Made by a program: the position numbers and the translations under genes | Source of the DNA: Chryseolinea sp. H1M3-3 | GTDB taxonomy: Bacteria > Bacteroidota > Bacteroidia > Cytophagales > Cyclobacteriaceae | DNA: 64,000 nucleotides | Assembly (NCBI RefSeq): GCF_029360725.1 | Contig: NZ_JARKMY010000010.1 | Coordinates: forward strand, 948,431-1,012,430 | Direction: 5' to 3' | Notes under the pieces: generated by a model | Seen by the model: the letters and a program-made list of their open reading frames with translations, nothing else | Databases searched by the model: none | What the model was told of the DNA's origin: nothing | Shown here: positions 50,442-59,753 of the stretch, in pieces | How positions within the stretch are numbered: the first letter of the stretch is position 1 | How the letters are laid out: every line of letters starts with the position of its first letter

Positions 50442-53003
50442 ATGTATAAATTTTTATGGCGGTCCATTTTGTTGTTAACGATTGCATCAGGCGTAAATGC
50501 ACAACCCGACCTGTCTTACTATTTACCGGAGGGTGTAACATACAACCCAAATATTCCAACACCTCAATCGGTAATAGGCCATCAGGTTGGTGAATGGCAT
50601 GTGACTCATGATCGTTTACTCAACTACATGCATGCATTAGACAAAGCTTCCAATAGAATCAGTCTTGAGATATCCGGGTACACGCACGAAGCGCGCCCAT
50701 TGTTGCTGCTCACGATAACAAGTGAAAAAAATCACAGGGATCTTGAGTCACTGCGCACGCAGCATAATTTATTAACTGATTTTAAAAAATCGGTGGACTT
50801 AGATCTTAAGAATATGCCGACTGTCTTTTACATTGGATTTAGTATACATGGAAATGAAGCTAGCGGTGTGAACGCTGGGCTATTAGTCGCTTATCATTTG
50901 GCTGCCGCTCAAGGTGAGGAAATCGAACAGTATCTCAACAATACCATTATTCTATTTGATCCTTGTTACAACCCTGACGGTATGCAGCGGTTCAGTGGCT
51001 GGGTGAATGCAAGAAAAAGCAAAATTACCTCGGTTGATCCATTAGATACAGAACATAACGAAGTGTGGCCCGGCGGAAGATTCAATCATTATTGGTTTGA
51101 CCTCAATCGCGATTGGCTGGTAGCACAGCATCCAGAATCTCGTGCCCGCGTCAGCAACTTTCAAAAATGGAAACCTAACGTTTTGACAGACCATCACGAA
51201 ATGGGCACCAATACTTCATTCTTTTTCCAGCCCGGTGTACCCTCACGCATGCATCCGCTCACGCCAGAAAAAAACCTAGAGCTGACAAAGCGTATGGGAG
51301 AATTCCACGCAAAAGCATTGGACGATTTATGTGCCCTATATTTTACGCAGGAAGGATATGATGATTTTTATTATGGGAAAGGTTCCAGCTTTCCAGATGC
51401 GCAAGGCGCTATCGGAATTTTATTTGAGCAAGCTAGCTCACGGGGTCACGCACAAGAAAGCACCAACGGCATCCTTCGATTTCCATTTACAATAAGAAAT
51501 CAGTTTGTAACGGCTTTGAGTTCTTTGAGAGCAATTAATGCTATGCGCATAGACTTGCTGGAGTATCAACGCCAGTTTTATAGAGAAGCAGCGACAGAGT
51601 CGGCGAAAGATCCCGTTAAAGCATTCATATTTTCATCAAAGGATAAAGTTCGGGCACATGAGCTATGCCAGGTCCTGAATCGGCAAGACATCGACGTCTA
51701 CAGCATCAAATCTAATCAAACCGTTCAAAACAAAAGTTATTCTCAGGCATCAAGTTTTATAGTACCGATGAATCAGCGGCAATACAAGTTGATTAAAAGT
51801 ATGTTTGAAAAACGAATACAGTTTAAAGACAGTATTTTCTATGATATCTCAAGCTGGACCCTCCCGCTGGCTTATGGCGTAGCGTATGATGCGCTAAAAA
51901 ACTTGCCAGCGCTTGGGGAAAAAATTACAAGCGAGCAGTTGCCCCCAGGCGAACGCATTGGAGGAAAAAGTGATTATGCATACGTATTTGAATCAGTCGG
52001 TTATTATTCACCACGATCCATATACAGGTTGCTAAGTCATGGCTTAAGAGTCAAAGTAGCTACCCAGCCGTTTTACCGCGCAGATGGAAAAAAATTTGAT
52101 CCGGGTTCCATTTTGATTCCTTTGAGTGATCAAGATAAGCATGCTGAGCAAATAGAATTTTTGATAAATGAGATTGTAACGAAGGATGGAATTGATGTAT
52201 ACGCTTTCCAAACGGGCCTTGATTATAAAGGATCGAGTCTGGGCAGCAGCAATTTTCTTACCCTAAAAAAACCAGAAGTAGCCATGCTCATGGGTGATGG
52301 ATTTTCTGCCACAGATGCCGGTGAGGTTTGGCATCAATTTGATACACGTTTCCATATACCATTGACGCTTTTACCCGTAGATGTTTTTAACCGATCGCCG
52401 ATCTCCCGATACAATACCATTATTATTCCTCCGACCTCCGGCACTTTTCAGATTTCGGAAGGTGCCAAAGAAAAATTAAAGACCTGGGTGCAAAACGGAG
52501 GTGTAGTCATCGGTTTGGAAGGGGCACTAAACTGGCTTAACACGGTTGGGCTAGGCAAGTTTGGCATGAAAAAAGATGAAGTGAAAAAAGATTCATCGGT
52601 GGCGAGACCTTATGGATTGATCAACGCATATTCAGGTGCACAGGAAACAAGTGGGGCAATCTTTCAGGCGAATGTCGATCTTACTCATCCTCTTCTGTTT
52701 GGGTACTATAATAATACAATGCCGATTTTCAAGTCTAATAATTTATTCATGGAGAAAACAGAAAACCCTTATGGAAATCCAATTGTATTTTCACCGGATC
52801 CACTCTTGAGCGGATACATTTCGAAAATTAATTATAGCAAACTTAAAAACAGTTCAGTGGCTGGCGTCAGTTTCTATGGACAGGGACGAGTAATTGGTTT
52901 CACAGACAATTTATGTTTCCGTGGGTTCTGGTATGGCACAAATAAAATATTGATGAACGCTGTATTTTATGGTTGGCTGATAAACAGTGCTTCGGGCAGA
53001 TAG
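50442..53003 (+). CDS. Secreted M14-family zinc metallopeptidase
   Basis: Exported carboxypeptidase-type enzyme, 853 residues, with signal peptide to residue 20 (SGVNAQ). The M14 zinc ligands HxxE are in FSIHGNEASGVN (His136, Glu139), followed by FDPCYNPDGMQRF and FNHYWFDLNRDWLVAQHPESR, and the third ligand is probably in LTDHHEMGTN. A C-terminal half without close similarity (about 380-853) includes a glutamine-amidotransferase-like stretch (IIIPPTSGTFQISEGAKEKL, then VVIGLEGAL). This long M14 form with such a tail is common in Bacteroidota. The catalytic Glu in the downstream part could not be located with certainty. Divergent from the TonB receptor. Confidence 0.88.
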   Translation: MYKFLWRSILLLTIASGVNAQPDLSYYLPEGVTYNPNIPTPQSVIGHQVGEWHVTHDRLLNYMHALDKASNRISLEISGYTHEARPLLLLTITSEKNHRDLESLRTQHNLLTDFKKSVDLDLKNMPTVFYIGFSIHGNEASGVNAGLLVAYHLAAAQGEEIEQYLNNTIILFDPCYNPDGMQRFSGWVNARKSKITSVDPLDTEHNEVWPGGRFNHYWFDLNRDWLVAQHPESRARVSNFQKWKPNVLTDHHEMGTNTSFFFQPGVPSRMHPLTPEKNLELTKRMGEFHAKALDDLCALYFTQEGYDDFYYGKGSSFPDAQGAIGILFEQASSRGHAQESTNGILRFPFTIRNQFVTALSSLRAINAMRIDLLEYQRQFYREAATESAKDPVKAFIFSSKDKVRAHELCQVLNRQDIDVYSIKSNQTVQNKSYSQASSFIVPMNQRQYKLIKSMFEKRIQFKDSIFYDISSWTLPLAYGVAYDALKNLPALGEKITSEQLPPGERIGGKSDYAYVFESVGYYSPRSIYRLLSHGLRVKVATQPFYRADGKKFDPGSILIPLSDQDKHAEQIEFLINEIVTKDGIDVYAFQTGLDYKGSSLGSSNFLTLKKPEVAMLMGDGFSATDAGEVWHQFDTRFHIPLTLLPVDVFNRSPISRYNTIIIPPTSGTFQISEGAKEKLKTWVQNGGVVIGLEGALNWLNTVGLGKFGMKKDEVKKDSSVARPYGLINAYSGAQETSGAIFQANVDLTHPLLFGYYNNTMPIFKSNNLFMEKTENPYGNPIVFSPDPLLSGYISKINYSKLKNSSVAGVSFYGQGRVIGFTDNLCFRGFWYGTNKILMNAVFYGWLINSASGR

Positions 53004-53085
53004 GACACGAATTAATAATTCGGGCCATCAGAAAACATTTTACAATCAATTAAAGTCTTAAATTTCCCGAATAAATATTCTACGT

Positions 53086-53910
53086 ATGCGACCACTCTTT
53101 GCATTCATTTTCTTCATGGCAACACTTGGTTTACAAGCGCAGGCGATCAAGGTAATGACTTACAACATTCGACTTGACACCCCGAATGACAGCATTAATC
53201 AATGGCCTAAAAGAGATCACAAAGTATATGCATTGATTAAAAAGTATGATCCAGACCTAATCGGATTGCAGGAAGTATTGCATCACCAATTAATGGATCT
53301 GCTTCAAAATCTTCCTGCGTATACCTATATCGGTGTTGGCCGTGATGACGGAAAAACAAAAGGAGAATATTCTGCTATTCTTTACAAAAAGGATAGATTT
53401 AAGGCACTTAATCAAAATACTTTTTGGCTATCAGAAACACCGGAAGTCCCAGGAAGTAAAAGCTGGGATGCTGCCATTACTCGTGTTGCGTCCTGGGGAA
53501 CATTCAAAGACTTAAAATCAAACAAAGATTTTTTAATGATCAATACACACTTTGATCACATTGGAAAAGAAGCCCGCAAAAACAGCGCAGCTTTATTAAA
53601 ACAAAAAGCGTCGGAGATAGCCAAAGATTTCCCATTGATCATCACTGGAGATTTTAATTGTACACGTGCAGATGCGCCCTATGCAACCATCATGAATCCT
53701 GTCGGCATATCGTTGGTTGATCCTGCACCGAAAAATCCCCCGGGAACTTTCTGTAGCTTCAAAGTGAATTCCATAACATGCAACGGTATTGATTACATAT
53801 TTCATTCTAAAGCTTGGAATGCAAATGCCTATCAAGTCATTCAGGATAATGACGGTAAGTACTATCCTTCAGATCATCTACCGGTCATGGTAAATTTGAC
53901 GATACAATAA
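53086..53910 (+). CDS. Secreted endonuclease/exonuclease/phosphatase-family protein
   Basis: An exported EEP-fold metallo-hydrolase, 274 residues. Signal peptide MRPLFAFIFFMATLGLQAQA. Motifs of the fold follow: VMTYNIRLD (about 24-32, the catalytic Asn), DLIGLQEVL (about 58-66, metal-binding Glu), INTHFDHIG (about 152-160), ITGDFNC (about 185-191, D-x-N) and SDHLPVMVNL (about 262-271, catalytic Asp-His). All active-site residues look intact. The substrate may be nucleic acid, sphingolipid-like or sugar phosphates; the family does not tell. It starts 82 bases after the M14 gene. Confidence 0.88.
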   Translation: MRPLFAFIFFMATLGLQAQAIKVMTYNIRLDTPNDSINQWPKRDHKVYALIKKYDPDLIGLQEVLHHQLMDLLQNLPAYTYIGVGRDDGKTKGEYSAILYKKDRFKALNQNTFWLSETPEVPGSKSWDAAITRVASWGTFKDLKSNKDFLMINTHFDHIGKEARKNSAALLKQKASEIAKDFPLIITGDFNCTRADAPYATIMNPVGISLVDPAPKNPPGTFCSFKVNSITCNGIDYIFHSKAWNANAYQVIQDNDGKYYPSDHLPVMVNLTIQ

Positions 53911-53946
53911 AAGCTTGTTAAAAGTCACGAGAAGTCTCCCGCAACG

Positions 53947-54942
53947 CTAGGCTACCATGAGTGATTTTGGGTAGGTATCAATGACTTCATCGAGTATGCC
54001 CATCACCTCGTCAAAGCTTTCTACTGATACCAGGCGCGTACGATAAGGTTTAAAATCAGGGACACCTTTAAAGTAATTGGAGTAGTGTCTGCGCATTTCG
54101 AAAATTCCGAGTCGGTCGCCCTTCCATCGAATTGAAAATTCCAAATGTTTTTTTGTGACCCGAACACGGTCAGTCATTGTCGGCGGCGTGAGTTTTTCAC
54201 CGTGTTTCAGGAAATGTTTGATCTCGTTAAAGATCCATGGATATCCAATGGCAGCACGGCCAATCATAATGCCATCAACACCAAATTTATTTTTATACTC
54301 CAGTGCCTTTTCAGGTGAATCGATATCCCCATTGCCGAACACCGGAATTTGCATGCGTGGATTTTCTTTAATCTTCGCAATCAACGTCCAATCAGCCGAG
54401 CCCTTGTACATTTGAACGCGGGTTCGGCCATGGATGGTTAACGCTTTGATCCCGATGTCTTGCAGACGTTCGGCTACCTCGACCACGTTTTTTGTCTTGT
54501 CATCCCAACCCAACCGCGTTTTTACAGTCACAGGCAGATGTGTACACTTGACAATTTCTTCAGTCATTTTTACCATCTTCGGAATATCCTGAAGTAACGC
54601 GGCACCAGCGCCTCTGCATGCTACAGCCTTGACCGGGCAGCCGTAGTTAATATCTATTAAATCAGGATTTACTTCAGTCGCAATTTCTGCCGATTGCACC
54701 ATGTTGCCGATATCGCCACCAAAAAGCTGGATCCCAACAGGACGTTCATATTCAAAAATATCCAGTTTCTGCCTGCTTTTAGCCGCATCCCTGATAAGTC
54801 CTTCTGAAGAAATAAACTCCGTATACATCAAGTCGGCCCCGCCTTCTTTGCAAACAGCACGGAATGGCGGATCACTGACATCCTCCATTGGAGCCAGCAA
54901 TAAAGGGAAATCACCCAATTCTATCTGACCTATTTTCACCAT
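53947..54942 (-). CDS. dusB: tRNA-dihydrouridine synthase, DusB type
   Basis: FMN-dependent enzyme reducing uridines of tRNA D-loops. A TIM-barrel of 331 residues with LLAPMEDVSDPPFR (about 15-28), GIQLFGGD, DINYGCPVKAVACRGAGAALL (catalytic Cys in ACRGAG, near residue 104), VKTRLGWD and GIMIGRAAIGYPW. The start is placed at ATG 54942 (MVKIGQIEL). A TTG four codons further upstream is less likely, because a -7 promoter element ends at 54952 and would put the start of transcription after it. It is divergent from the CPBP gene with only 31 bases between. Confidence 0.93.
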   Translation of the reverse strand: MVKIGQIELGDFPLLLAPMEDVSDPPFRAVCKEGGADLMYTEFISSEGLIRDAAKSRQKLDIFEYERPVGIQLFGGDIGNMVQSAEIATEVNPDLIDINYGCPVKAVACRGAGAALLQDIPKMVKMTEEIVKCTHLPVTVKTRLGWDDKTKNVVEVAERLQDIGIKALTIHGRTRVQMYKGSADWTLIAKIKENPRMQIPVFGNGDIDSPEKALEYKNKFGVDGIMIGRAAIGYPWIFNEIKHFLKHGEKLTPPTMTDRVRVTKKHLEFSIRWKGDRLGIFEMRRHYSNYFKGVPDFKPYRTRLVSVESFDEVMGILDEVIDTYPKSLMVA

Positions 54943-54951
54943 ATTTGAGCA

Positions 54952-54959
54952 CAAAGATA
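54952..54959 (-). promoter_or_regulatory. Candidate -7 element of dusB
   Basis: TATCTTTG on the minus strand is a strong TAnnTTTG match, ten bases before the dusB ATG, predicting a very short leader. No -33 TTG is found at 17-23 bases. Confidence 0.45.
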
Positions 54960-54973
54960 ATCAGGATTAATCA

Positions 54974-55909
54974 ATGTTAACTCCCAACTTAGTCTCCGAT
55001 CGGTCACCCTTACGCTCATTACTAACCATATTGCTAAACGTATTTATTGGTTTTGTAATCGTAGGACCAGTCTTGGGACTAGCGGTCGCTTCCTTATTTT
55101 ATGAAGGCGAGTTGCTAAGCGACATGCAAAATCCTGATCTGCATCCCGGCATTGTGGGCCCGCTACTCATTACCCAAAGTATTGCTACGCTCATCGGGTT
55201 AATCATTTTTCCCTTGCTGCATATCGCTGCGATAGAACGCAAAAACATAAATGCTTTTTTTCCAGTGCAAGAAAAGACAGCCGTCGTGCTGGTTTTACTC
55301 ATGGGTTTGGGGTTAACGTTCATGATTTCCATTTCACCCCTTGTTGAATGGAATATTAATTTAAAATTTCCCGAATTTCTTAAAGGGTTCGAAACTTGGG
55401 CAAGGGAAGCGGAAGACCGAACGGCGAAATTGACCGAAGCGATGACTACTTTTGGATCTTTAACCGACTTGTTCATAGCAATAATTGTAATTGCTCTGTT
55501 GCCGGCTATCGGAGAAGAACTTGTGTTCCGCGGTATGTTTCAAAATGAACTTTTCAGAGGTACAGGAAACGCTCATTTGGCCATCTGGGGATCGGCAATC
55601 ATATTCAGCACCATTCATTTTCAATTTTATGGTTTCGTGCCACGGCTTTTGTTGGGTGCCTTGTTTGGGTATTTGTATTTCTGGTCCGGCAATTTGCTGA
55701 TTCCAATGTTTGCTCACTTTTTTAACAATGCTTTCGGGGTTACAATGATTTATCTGCACCAACAAAAAATTACCGACCTTAATGTTGAAGATAACACGGC
55801 CGCGCCCTTACATTATGTAATTCTAAACATTGTGTTAACTATAGGGCTACTGTACTATATCCGTAAACATTATCAAGACAGACTCAGGCAAACATCCAAT
55901 CAATATTAA
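54974..55909 (+). CDS. CPBP-family intramembrane metalloprotease
   Basis: A 311-residue membrane protein of the CAAX protease/bacteriocin-processing (Abi) family with about eight hydrophobic segments. The glutamate motif GEELVFRGMFQ (EExxxR, about 176-186) and a later histidine in IIFSTIHFQFYGFVPRLLLG (about 208-227), then FAHFFNN, are the three conserved blocks. Members cleave within membranes or act in immunity and export; the role here is unknown. It is followed after 46 bases by cdsA on the same strand. Confidence 0.88.
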   Translation: MLTPNLVSDRSPLRSLLTILLNVFIGFVIVGPVLGLAVASLFYEGELLSDMQNPDLHPGIVGPLLITQSIATLIGLIIFPLLHIAAIERKNINAFFPVQEKTAVVLVLLMGLGLTFMISISPLVEWNINLKFPEFLKGFETWAREAEDRTAKLTEAMTTFGSLTDLFIAIIVIALLPAIGEELVFRGMFQNELFRGTGNAHLAIWGSAIIFSTIHFQFYGFVPRLLLGALFGYLYFWSGNLLIPMFAHFFNNAFGVTMIYLHQQKITDLNVEDNTAAPLHYVILNIVLTIGLLYYIRKHYQDRLRQTSNQY

Positions 55910-55955
55910 ATGAATTTATTGACTCTAATTCAACGCATCGCTTACTGACTTTTTT

Positions 55956-56786
55956 GTGAAATCTCCTCTCGCGAAATATAATAACTTAACCCAGCGCATT
56001 ATTACCGGGTTGCTTGGATCGGCTGGAATAATTGCAGCGATCTGCATTAGTGACTGGCTTTATTGCACGGTTTTTTTCATCATATGTCTTTTCTCTTTAC
56101 TCGAATTTTATAAACTGGTTGGCCTCGATGGGCACGTACCTCAAAAAACATTTGGCACCTTCTGCGGTATTTTGATTTTTTTACTGTCGTTTTTTATTGA
56201 GAGAGGTGACCTCTCCGACCGTTTTTACTTTTTGATATTTCCGATCGTGTCTTGTGTGTACATGATCAAGCTTTACAAAAAATTTGAACGAAAACCTTTT
56301 ACGAACATTGCCTTTAATTTTTTAGGTATTTTTTATGTTGCGGTACCTTTTGCATTACTAAATGTTGCCGTCTTTGAAAATGGTTCTTACAATTATGAAA
56401 TCATTTTCGGCTTGCTCTTCATATTGTGGGCTACCGATACAGGTGCTTATTTCGCCGGCACGTTTCTGGGTAAACGCAAACTCTTCGAACGAATTTCTCC
56501 AAAAAAATCGTGGGAAGGTTTTTTCGGAGGTGCAATATTAGCTATGATCTTTGCATTTGGTATCTCAACTTACTTCCATTCCTTATCGCAAACACAATGG
56601 ATGATTATAGGGGTTATCGTAATCGTCGGGGGTACCTTCGGAGATCTGGTGGAGTCACTCCTTAAAAGAAGCATTTATATCAAAGACTCAGGCACAAGCC
56701 TGCCAGGGCACGGCGGATTTCTCGACAGGTTTGACGGCCTTTTTATTTCATCTCCCTTCATTGTCGCGTTTCTCGAGATTTTTTAA
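55956..56786 (+). CDS. cdsA: Phosphatidate cytidylyltransferase
   Basis: Membrane enzyme making CDP-diacylglycerol from CTP and phosphatidate, the branch point of phospholipid synthesis. The 276 residues have about eight helices and the C-terminal signature: RISPKKSWEGFFGGAI (about 181-196) and GDLVESLLKRSIYIKDSG, then LPGHGGFLDRFDGLFISSP (the S-x27-K-R-x4-K-D-x5-GHGG-x3-D-x3-D pattern). The start is GTG 55956. With psd at 58.9 kb it covers two steps of phosphatidylethanolamine synthesis; phosphatidylserine synthase itself is not in the window. Confidence 0.95.
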   Translation: MKSPLAKYNNLTQRIITGLLGSAGIIAAICISDWLYCTVFFIICLFSLLEFYKLVGLDGHVPQKTFGTFCGILIFLLSFFIERGDLSDRFYFLIFPIVSCVYMIKLYKKFERKPFTNIAFNFLGIFYVAVPFALLNVAVFENGSYNYEIIFGLLFILWATDTGAYFAGTFLGKRKLFERISPKKSWEGFFGGAILAMIFAFGISTYFHSLSQTQWMIIGVIVIVGGTFGDLVESLLKRSIYIKDSGTSLPGHGGFLDRFDGLFISSPFIVAFLEIF

Positions 56787-56807
56787 GTTGACTTATGTAA
56801 ATTTCTC

Positions 56808-57245
56808 ATGGCAAATTCAATTTACCAGAGGCTGAATAAATACTTCGACGATAGGGGCGACTGGGGCGCTTTCGTTCTTAGGCTGCTGATCGGCTGGCGT
56901 CTTATTGATGGCACTCAGGACAATGTTTTTAGTTGGTCGCGCATGCTGGAATTCCGTGATTTTTTGGAACAATACCATGTGGCATATCCATTGATCGCCG
57001 CAAGTGTTTCTGTTTACGCGCAATTTATCTGTGGAGTATTATACATGATCGGATTATGGATCAGGCCTGCAGCATTGGTAATGATTATTAATTTTATCGT
57101 AGCCCTTGTTGTCGTACACTTTGGAACAACATTCCAACAATCCTTTGAAGCTTTAACTTTGCTGTTTGGGTCATTGTTCTTCTTATTTTATGGTGCTGGA
57201 AAAATCTCTGTTGAAGAGTTGATAAACAGCAAAAATGTAAAGTAG
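56808..57245 (+). CDS. DoxX-family membrane protein
   Basis: A 145-residue membrane protein with four helices in DoxX arrangement: FVLRLLIGWRLIDGTQDN (about 22-39), then FLEQYHVAYPLIAASVSVYAQFICGVLYMIGLW and FIVALVVVHFGTTFQQSFEALTLLFGSLFFLFYGAGK. DoxX proteins are thought to interact with respiratory or oxidative stress functions; nothing specific can be said. It follows cdsA after 21 bases and is likely cotranscribed. Confidence 0.82.
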   Translation: MANSIYQRLNKYFDDRGDWGAFVLRLLIGWRLIDGTQDNVFSWSRMLEFRDFLEQYHVAYPLIAASVSVYAQFICGVLYMIGLWIRPAALVMIINFIVALVVVHFGTTFQQSFEALTLLFGSLFFLFYGAGKISVEELINSKNVK

Positions 57246-57349
57246 CATACGTAAATTTTCCTATCCTCGCCAATTCCCAAATTCTATGGCAGCTTTATGT
57301 AAGGCTGTAAGCTTTTATATCGAAAAGCAAAAGCAATCTGCTTATTTTC

Positions 57350-57357
57350 TATCTTTG
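57350..57357 (+). promoter_or_regulatory. Candidate -7 element of glutamate dehydrogenase
   Basis: TATCTTTG fits TAnnTTTG and lies 95 bases before the dehydrogenase ATG, predicting a leader of about 90 bases. No clear -33 TTG was found. The rest of the 207-base gap (57246-57452) shows nothing else recognisable. Confidence 0.4.
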
Positions 57358-57452
57358 CAACCGTTTTCGATGCGTGTTTAAGATGACATTTATAGGACTT
57401 CGGAACACACAAGAAATTTTTTTAACTTCTGACGCAATCTCAATTTTAGTTT

Positions 57453-58727
57453 ATGGCATACATTGAACCTGCTCCATTAAAAGATAAAGAGAATCCATTC
57501 GAGGCTATGATGTCGAGATTTCATAAAGCATCACAGATCCTGGGTTTGGAAGAGGAAATTTATAACGTATTAAAGAACCCTACACGGCAAGTCATAGTTT
57601 CTCTACCCGTTACTATGGATGATGGTGCTATCAGAGTTTTTGAAGGTTACCGGGTAATCCACTCCACGATTCTGGGTCCATCAAAGGGAGGTATCCGTTT
57701 TGATCCCCATGTTAACCTGGATGAAGTAAAGGCACTGGCAGCCTGGATGACATGGAAGTGTGCCGTTGTAGACATCCCTTACGGTGGCGCAAAAGGTGGT
57801 GTTACCTGTAACCCAAGAGAGATGTCAACCGGTGAAATTGAACGCTTAATGCGTGCATATACACAAGCGATGGCAGATGTATTCGGACCTGATCGTGACA
57901 TTCCTGCGCCAGATATGGGAACTGGTCCTCGTGAAATGGCTTGGCTGATGGATCAATTCTCCAGAATTCAAGGCATGACAACCCATGCCGTAGTCACAGG
58001 GAAGCCATTGGTGATGGGCGGGTCATTGGGAAGAACGGAGGCAACCGGGCGAGGTGTAATGGTCTCTGCGATGGCAGCCATGGAGAAGCTAAAAATTAAT
58101 CCTTATAAAGCCACATGTGCTGTGCAAGGCTTTGGCAACGTAGGTTCATGGGCCGCGAATTTATTACATGAACGCGGATTACTGGTGCAAGCAATCAGCG
58201 ATCTTTCAGGCGCCTATTACAACGAGAAGGGTATTGACGTCGCGGCAGCAACAAAATATCGTGAAGTAAACAATGGTTCTATTGAGGGATTTCCTGAAGC
58301 TCAAAAGATTACGAACGAACAGCTACTAACCTTGCCAGTGGACTTATTGGTACCTGCAGCCACAGAAGATGTGATAACACATTCCAATGCCGCGAACATT
58401 CAGGCGAAACTCATTGTGGAAGGTGCTAATGGACCTACCTCTTCGAAAGCTGACGATATCATCAACGAAAAAGGAATTGTTGTGGTACCAGATATTCTTG
58501 CTAATGCGGGTGGCGTAACCGTGTCGTATTTTGAATGGGTACAAAATCGGTTAGGCTATAAGTGGACAGCCGACCGAGTCAACCGCAGGTCAGATAGAAT
58601 TATGAAAGATGCTTTCACCAACGTTTATAAGACCGCACAAGAATACAAAGTACCTATGCGTATTGCGGCTTATATGGTAGCAATTGATAAAGTGGCAAAG
58701 ACATACAAATATCGTGGTGGTTATTAA
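57453..58727 (+). CDS. gdhA: Glutamate dehydrogenase
   Basis: Converts glutamate to 2-oxoglutarate and ammonia, or the reverse, with NAD(P). The 424-residue enzyme has the catalytic lysine in VDIPYGGAKGGVTCNP (about residues 107-122), the Asp in DIPAPDMGTGPREMAW (about 149-164) and the Rossmann motif GFGNVG (about 228-233). All expected active-site residues are present, unlike the paralogue at 4.2 kb. Cofactor preference not determined. It lies between doxX and psd; a -7 element is found upstream. Confidence 0.94.
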   Translation: MAYIEPAPLKDKENPFEAMMSRFHKASQILGLEEEIYNVLKNPTRQVIVSLPVTMDDGAIRVFEGYRVIHSTILGPSKGGIRFDPHVNLDEVKALAAWMTWKCAVVDIPYGGAKGGVTCNPREMSTGEIERLMRAYTQAMADVFGPDRDIPAPDMGTGPREMAWLMDQFSRIQGMTTHAVVTGKPLVMGGSLGRTEATGRGVMVSAMAAMEKLKINPYKATCAVQGFGNVGSWAANLLHERGLLVQAISDLSGAYYNEKGIDVAAATKYREVNNGSIEGFPEAQKITNEQLLTLPVDLLVPAATEDVITHSNAANIQAKLIVEGANGPTSSKADDIINEKGIVVVPDILANAGGVTVSYFEWVQNRLGYKWTADRVNRRSDRIMKDAFTNVYKTAQEYKVPMRIAAYMVAIDKVAKTYKYRGGY

Positions 58728-58864
58728 GCGTGATGAGATTGTTTCCGGCGGTTTTATATTGAAGGCAAACCACATTGATATTCACTATTTCATTTAACTT
58801 TTGTAGTGTTGCAATGTTGTTTTCAACAAGGCATCATTTTTTTAGAACATAGCAATCTTTATAC

Positions 58865-59524
58865 ATGACTGTACACAAAGAGGGACGTTTATTATTATTC
58901 ATATTATTGATCGTTCTTTTCGCATTGAATTGGGCAATGCTCTACTACTTTCCTGAAAGTGGATTGGTTCAAAATAGCGTAATGCTGGCGAGCATCATTT
59001 TTTATCTTTTGATTCTTCAATTTTTTAGAAATCCGGTTTTCTCAATAACGTCTAATGACAAACATGTTCTTGCGCCTGCAGATGGAAAAGTTGTCGTCAT
59101 TGAGGAGACAGTGGAGGGAGAATATTTAAAAAGTAAACGAAAACAAATATCCATATTCATGTCGCCCATAAATGTTCATGTCAACCGTATGCCTGTGGGC
59201 GGAGTAGTGAGCTTTTTTAAATATCATCCTGGTAAATACTTAGTCGCCTGGCATCCAAAATCCAGCACAGAAAATGAACGCACTACTGTGGTGGTGAAAA
59301 TGGAGAATGGTGTTGAAATTTTATTTCGTCAAATCGCGGGTGCGCTGGCAAGAAGAATAAAATGTTATGTGAAGGTGGGGCAGCCGTTTCACCAAGGACA
59401 GGAGTTTGGTTTTATTAAGTTCGGCTCCCGCGTAGATATCTTCCTTCCCCTAGATGCCAAGGTAGCTGTTTCCATTGGCGATGTAACGAAAGGCGGACGA
59501 ACCATTATCGCCGAATTGCCTTAA
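58865..59524 (+). CDS. psd: Phosphatidylserine decarboxylase (short form)
   Basis: Produces phosphatidylethanolamine by decarboxylating phosphatidylserine. The 219-residue proenzyme has two N-terminal helices (about 10-50), then LAPADGKVVVIEE (about 73-85), MSPINVHVNRMPVGG (about 101-115) and the self-cleavage site FGSRVDIFLP near the C terminus (GS in KFGSRVD), which forms the pyruvoyl group on the serine. The short length fits the PSD-B/archaeal-like class. With cdsA it completes a lipid gene neighbourhood. The 137 bases before it show no clear promoter. Confidence 0.94.
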   Translation: MTVHKEGRLLLFILLIVLFALNWAMLYYFPESGLVQNSVMLASIIFYLLILQFFRNPVFSITSNDKHVLAPADGKVVVIEETVEGEYLKSKRKQISIFMSPINVHVNRMPVGGVVSFFKYHPGKYLVAWHPKSSTENERTTVVVKMENGVEILFRQIAGALARRIKCYVKVGQPFHQGQEFGFIKFGSRVDIFLPLDAKVAVSIGDVTKGGRTIIAELP

Positions 59525-59753
59525 GCGAACATGGTCTAAAATAAATGCAAGTAAGTTTCCTTGTGAATTAGCCACAATCTTTTAGAGCATTCAGCGTTAC
59601 TTTGTAACTACCTGGCACAGCGAACAACACTGGGAATATTTTTTTGTTAAGACTAACACTCGTTTTTAATGTTATTCTCTATACATTTAAAATTCTATTC
59701 ATCAGTTAATTATCTCCTGCCATAGTTTGGAGCCTTTTACCATAACCTCACCT

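Noticed and set aside
59727-59753. TTG start for the desaturase
   Set aside because: An ATG nine codons later fits the family start better; the extension is short and unsupported.
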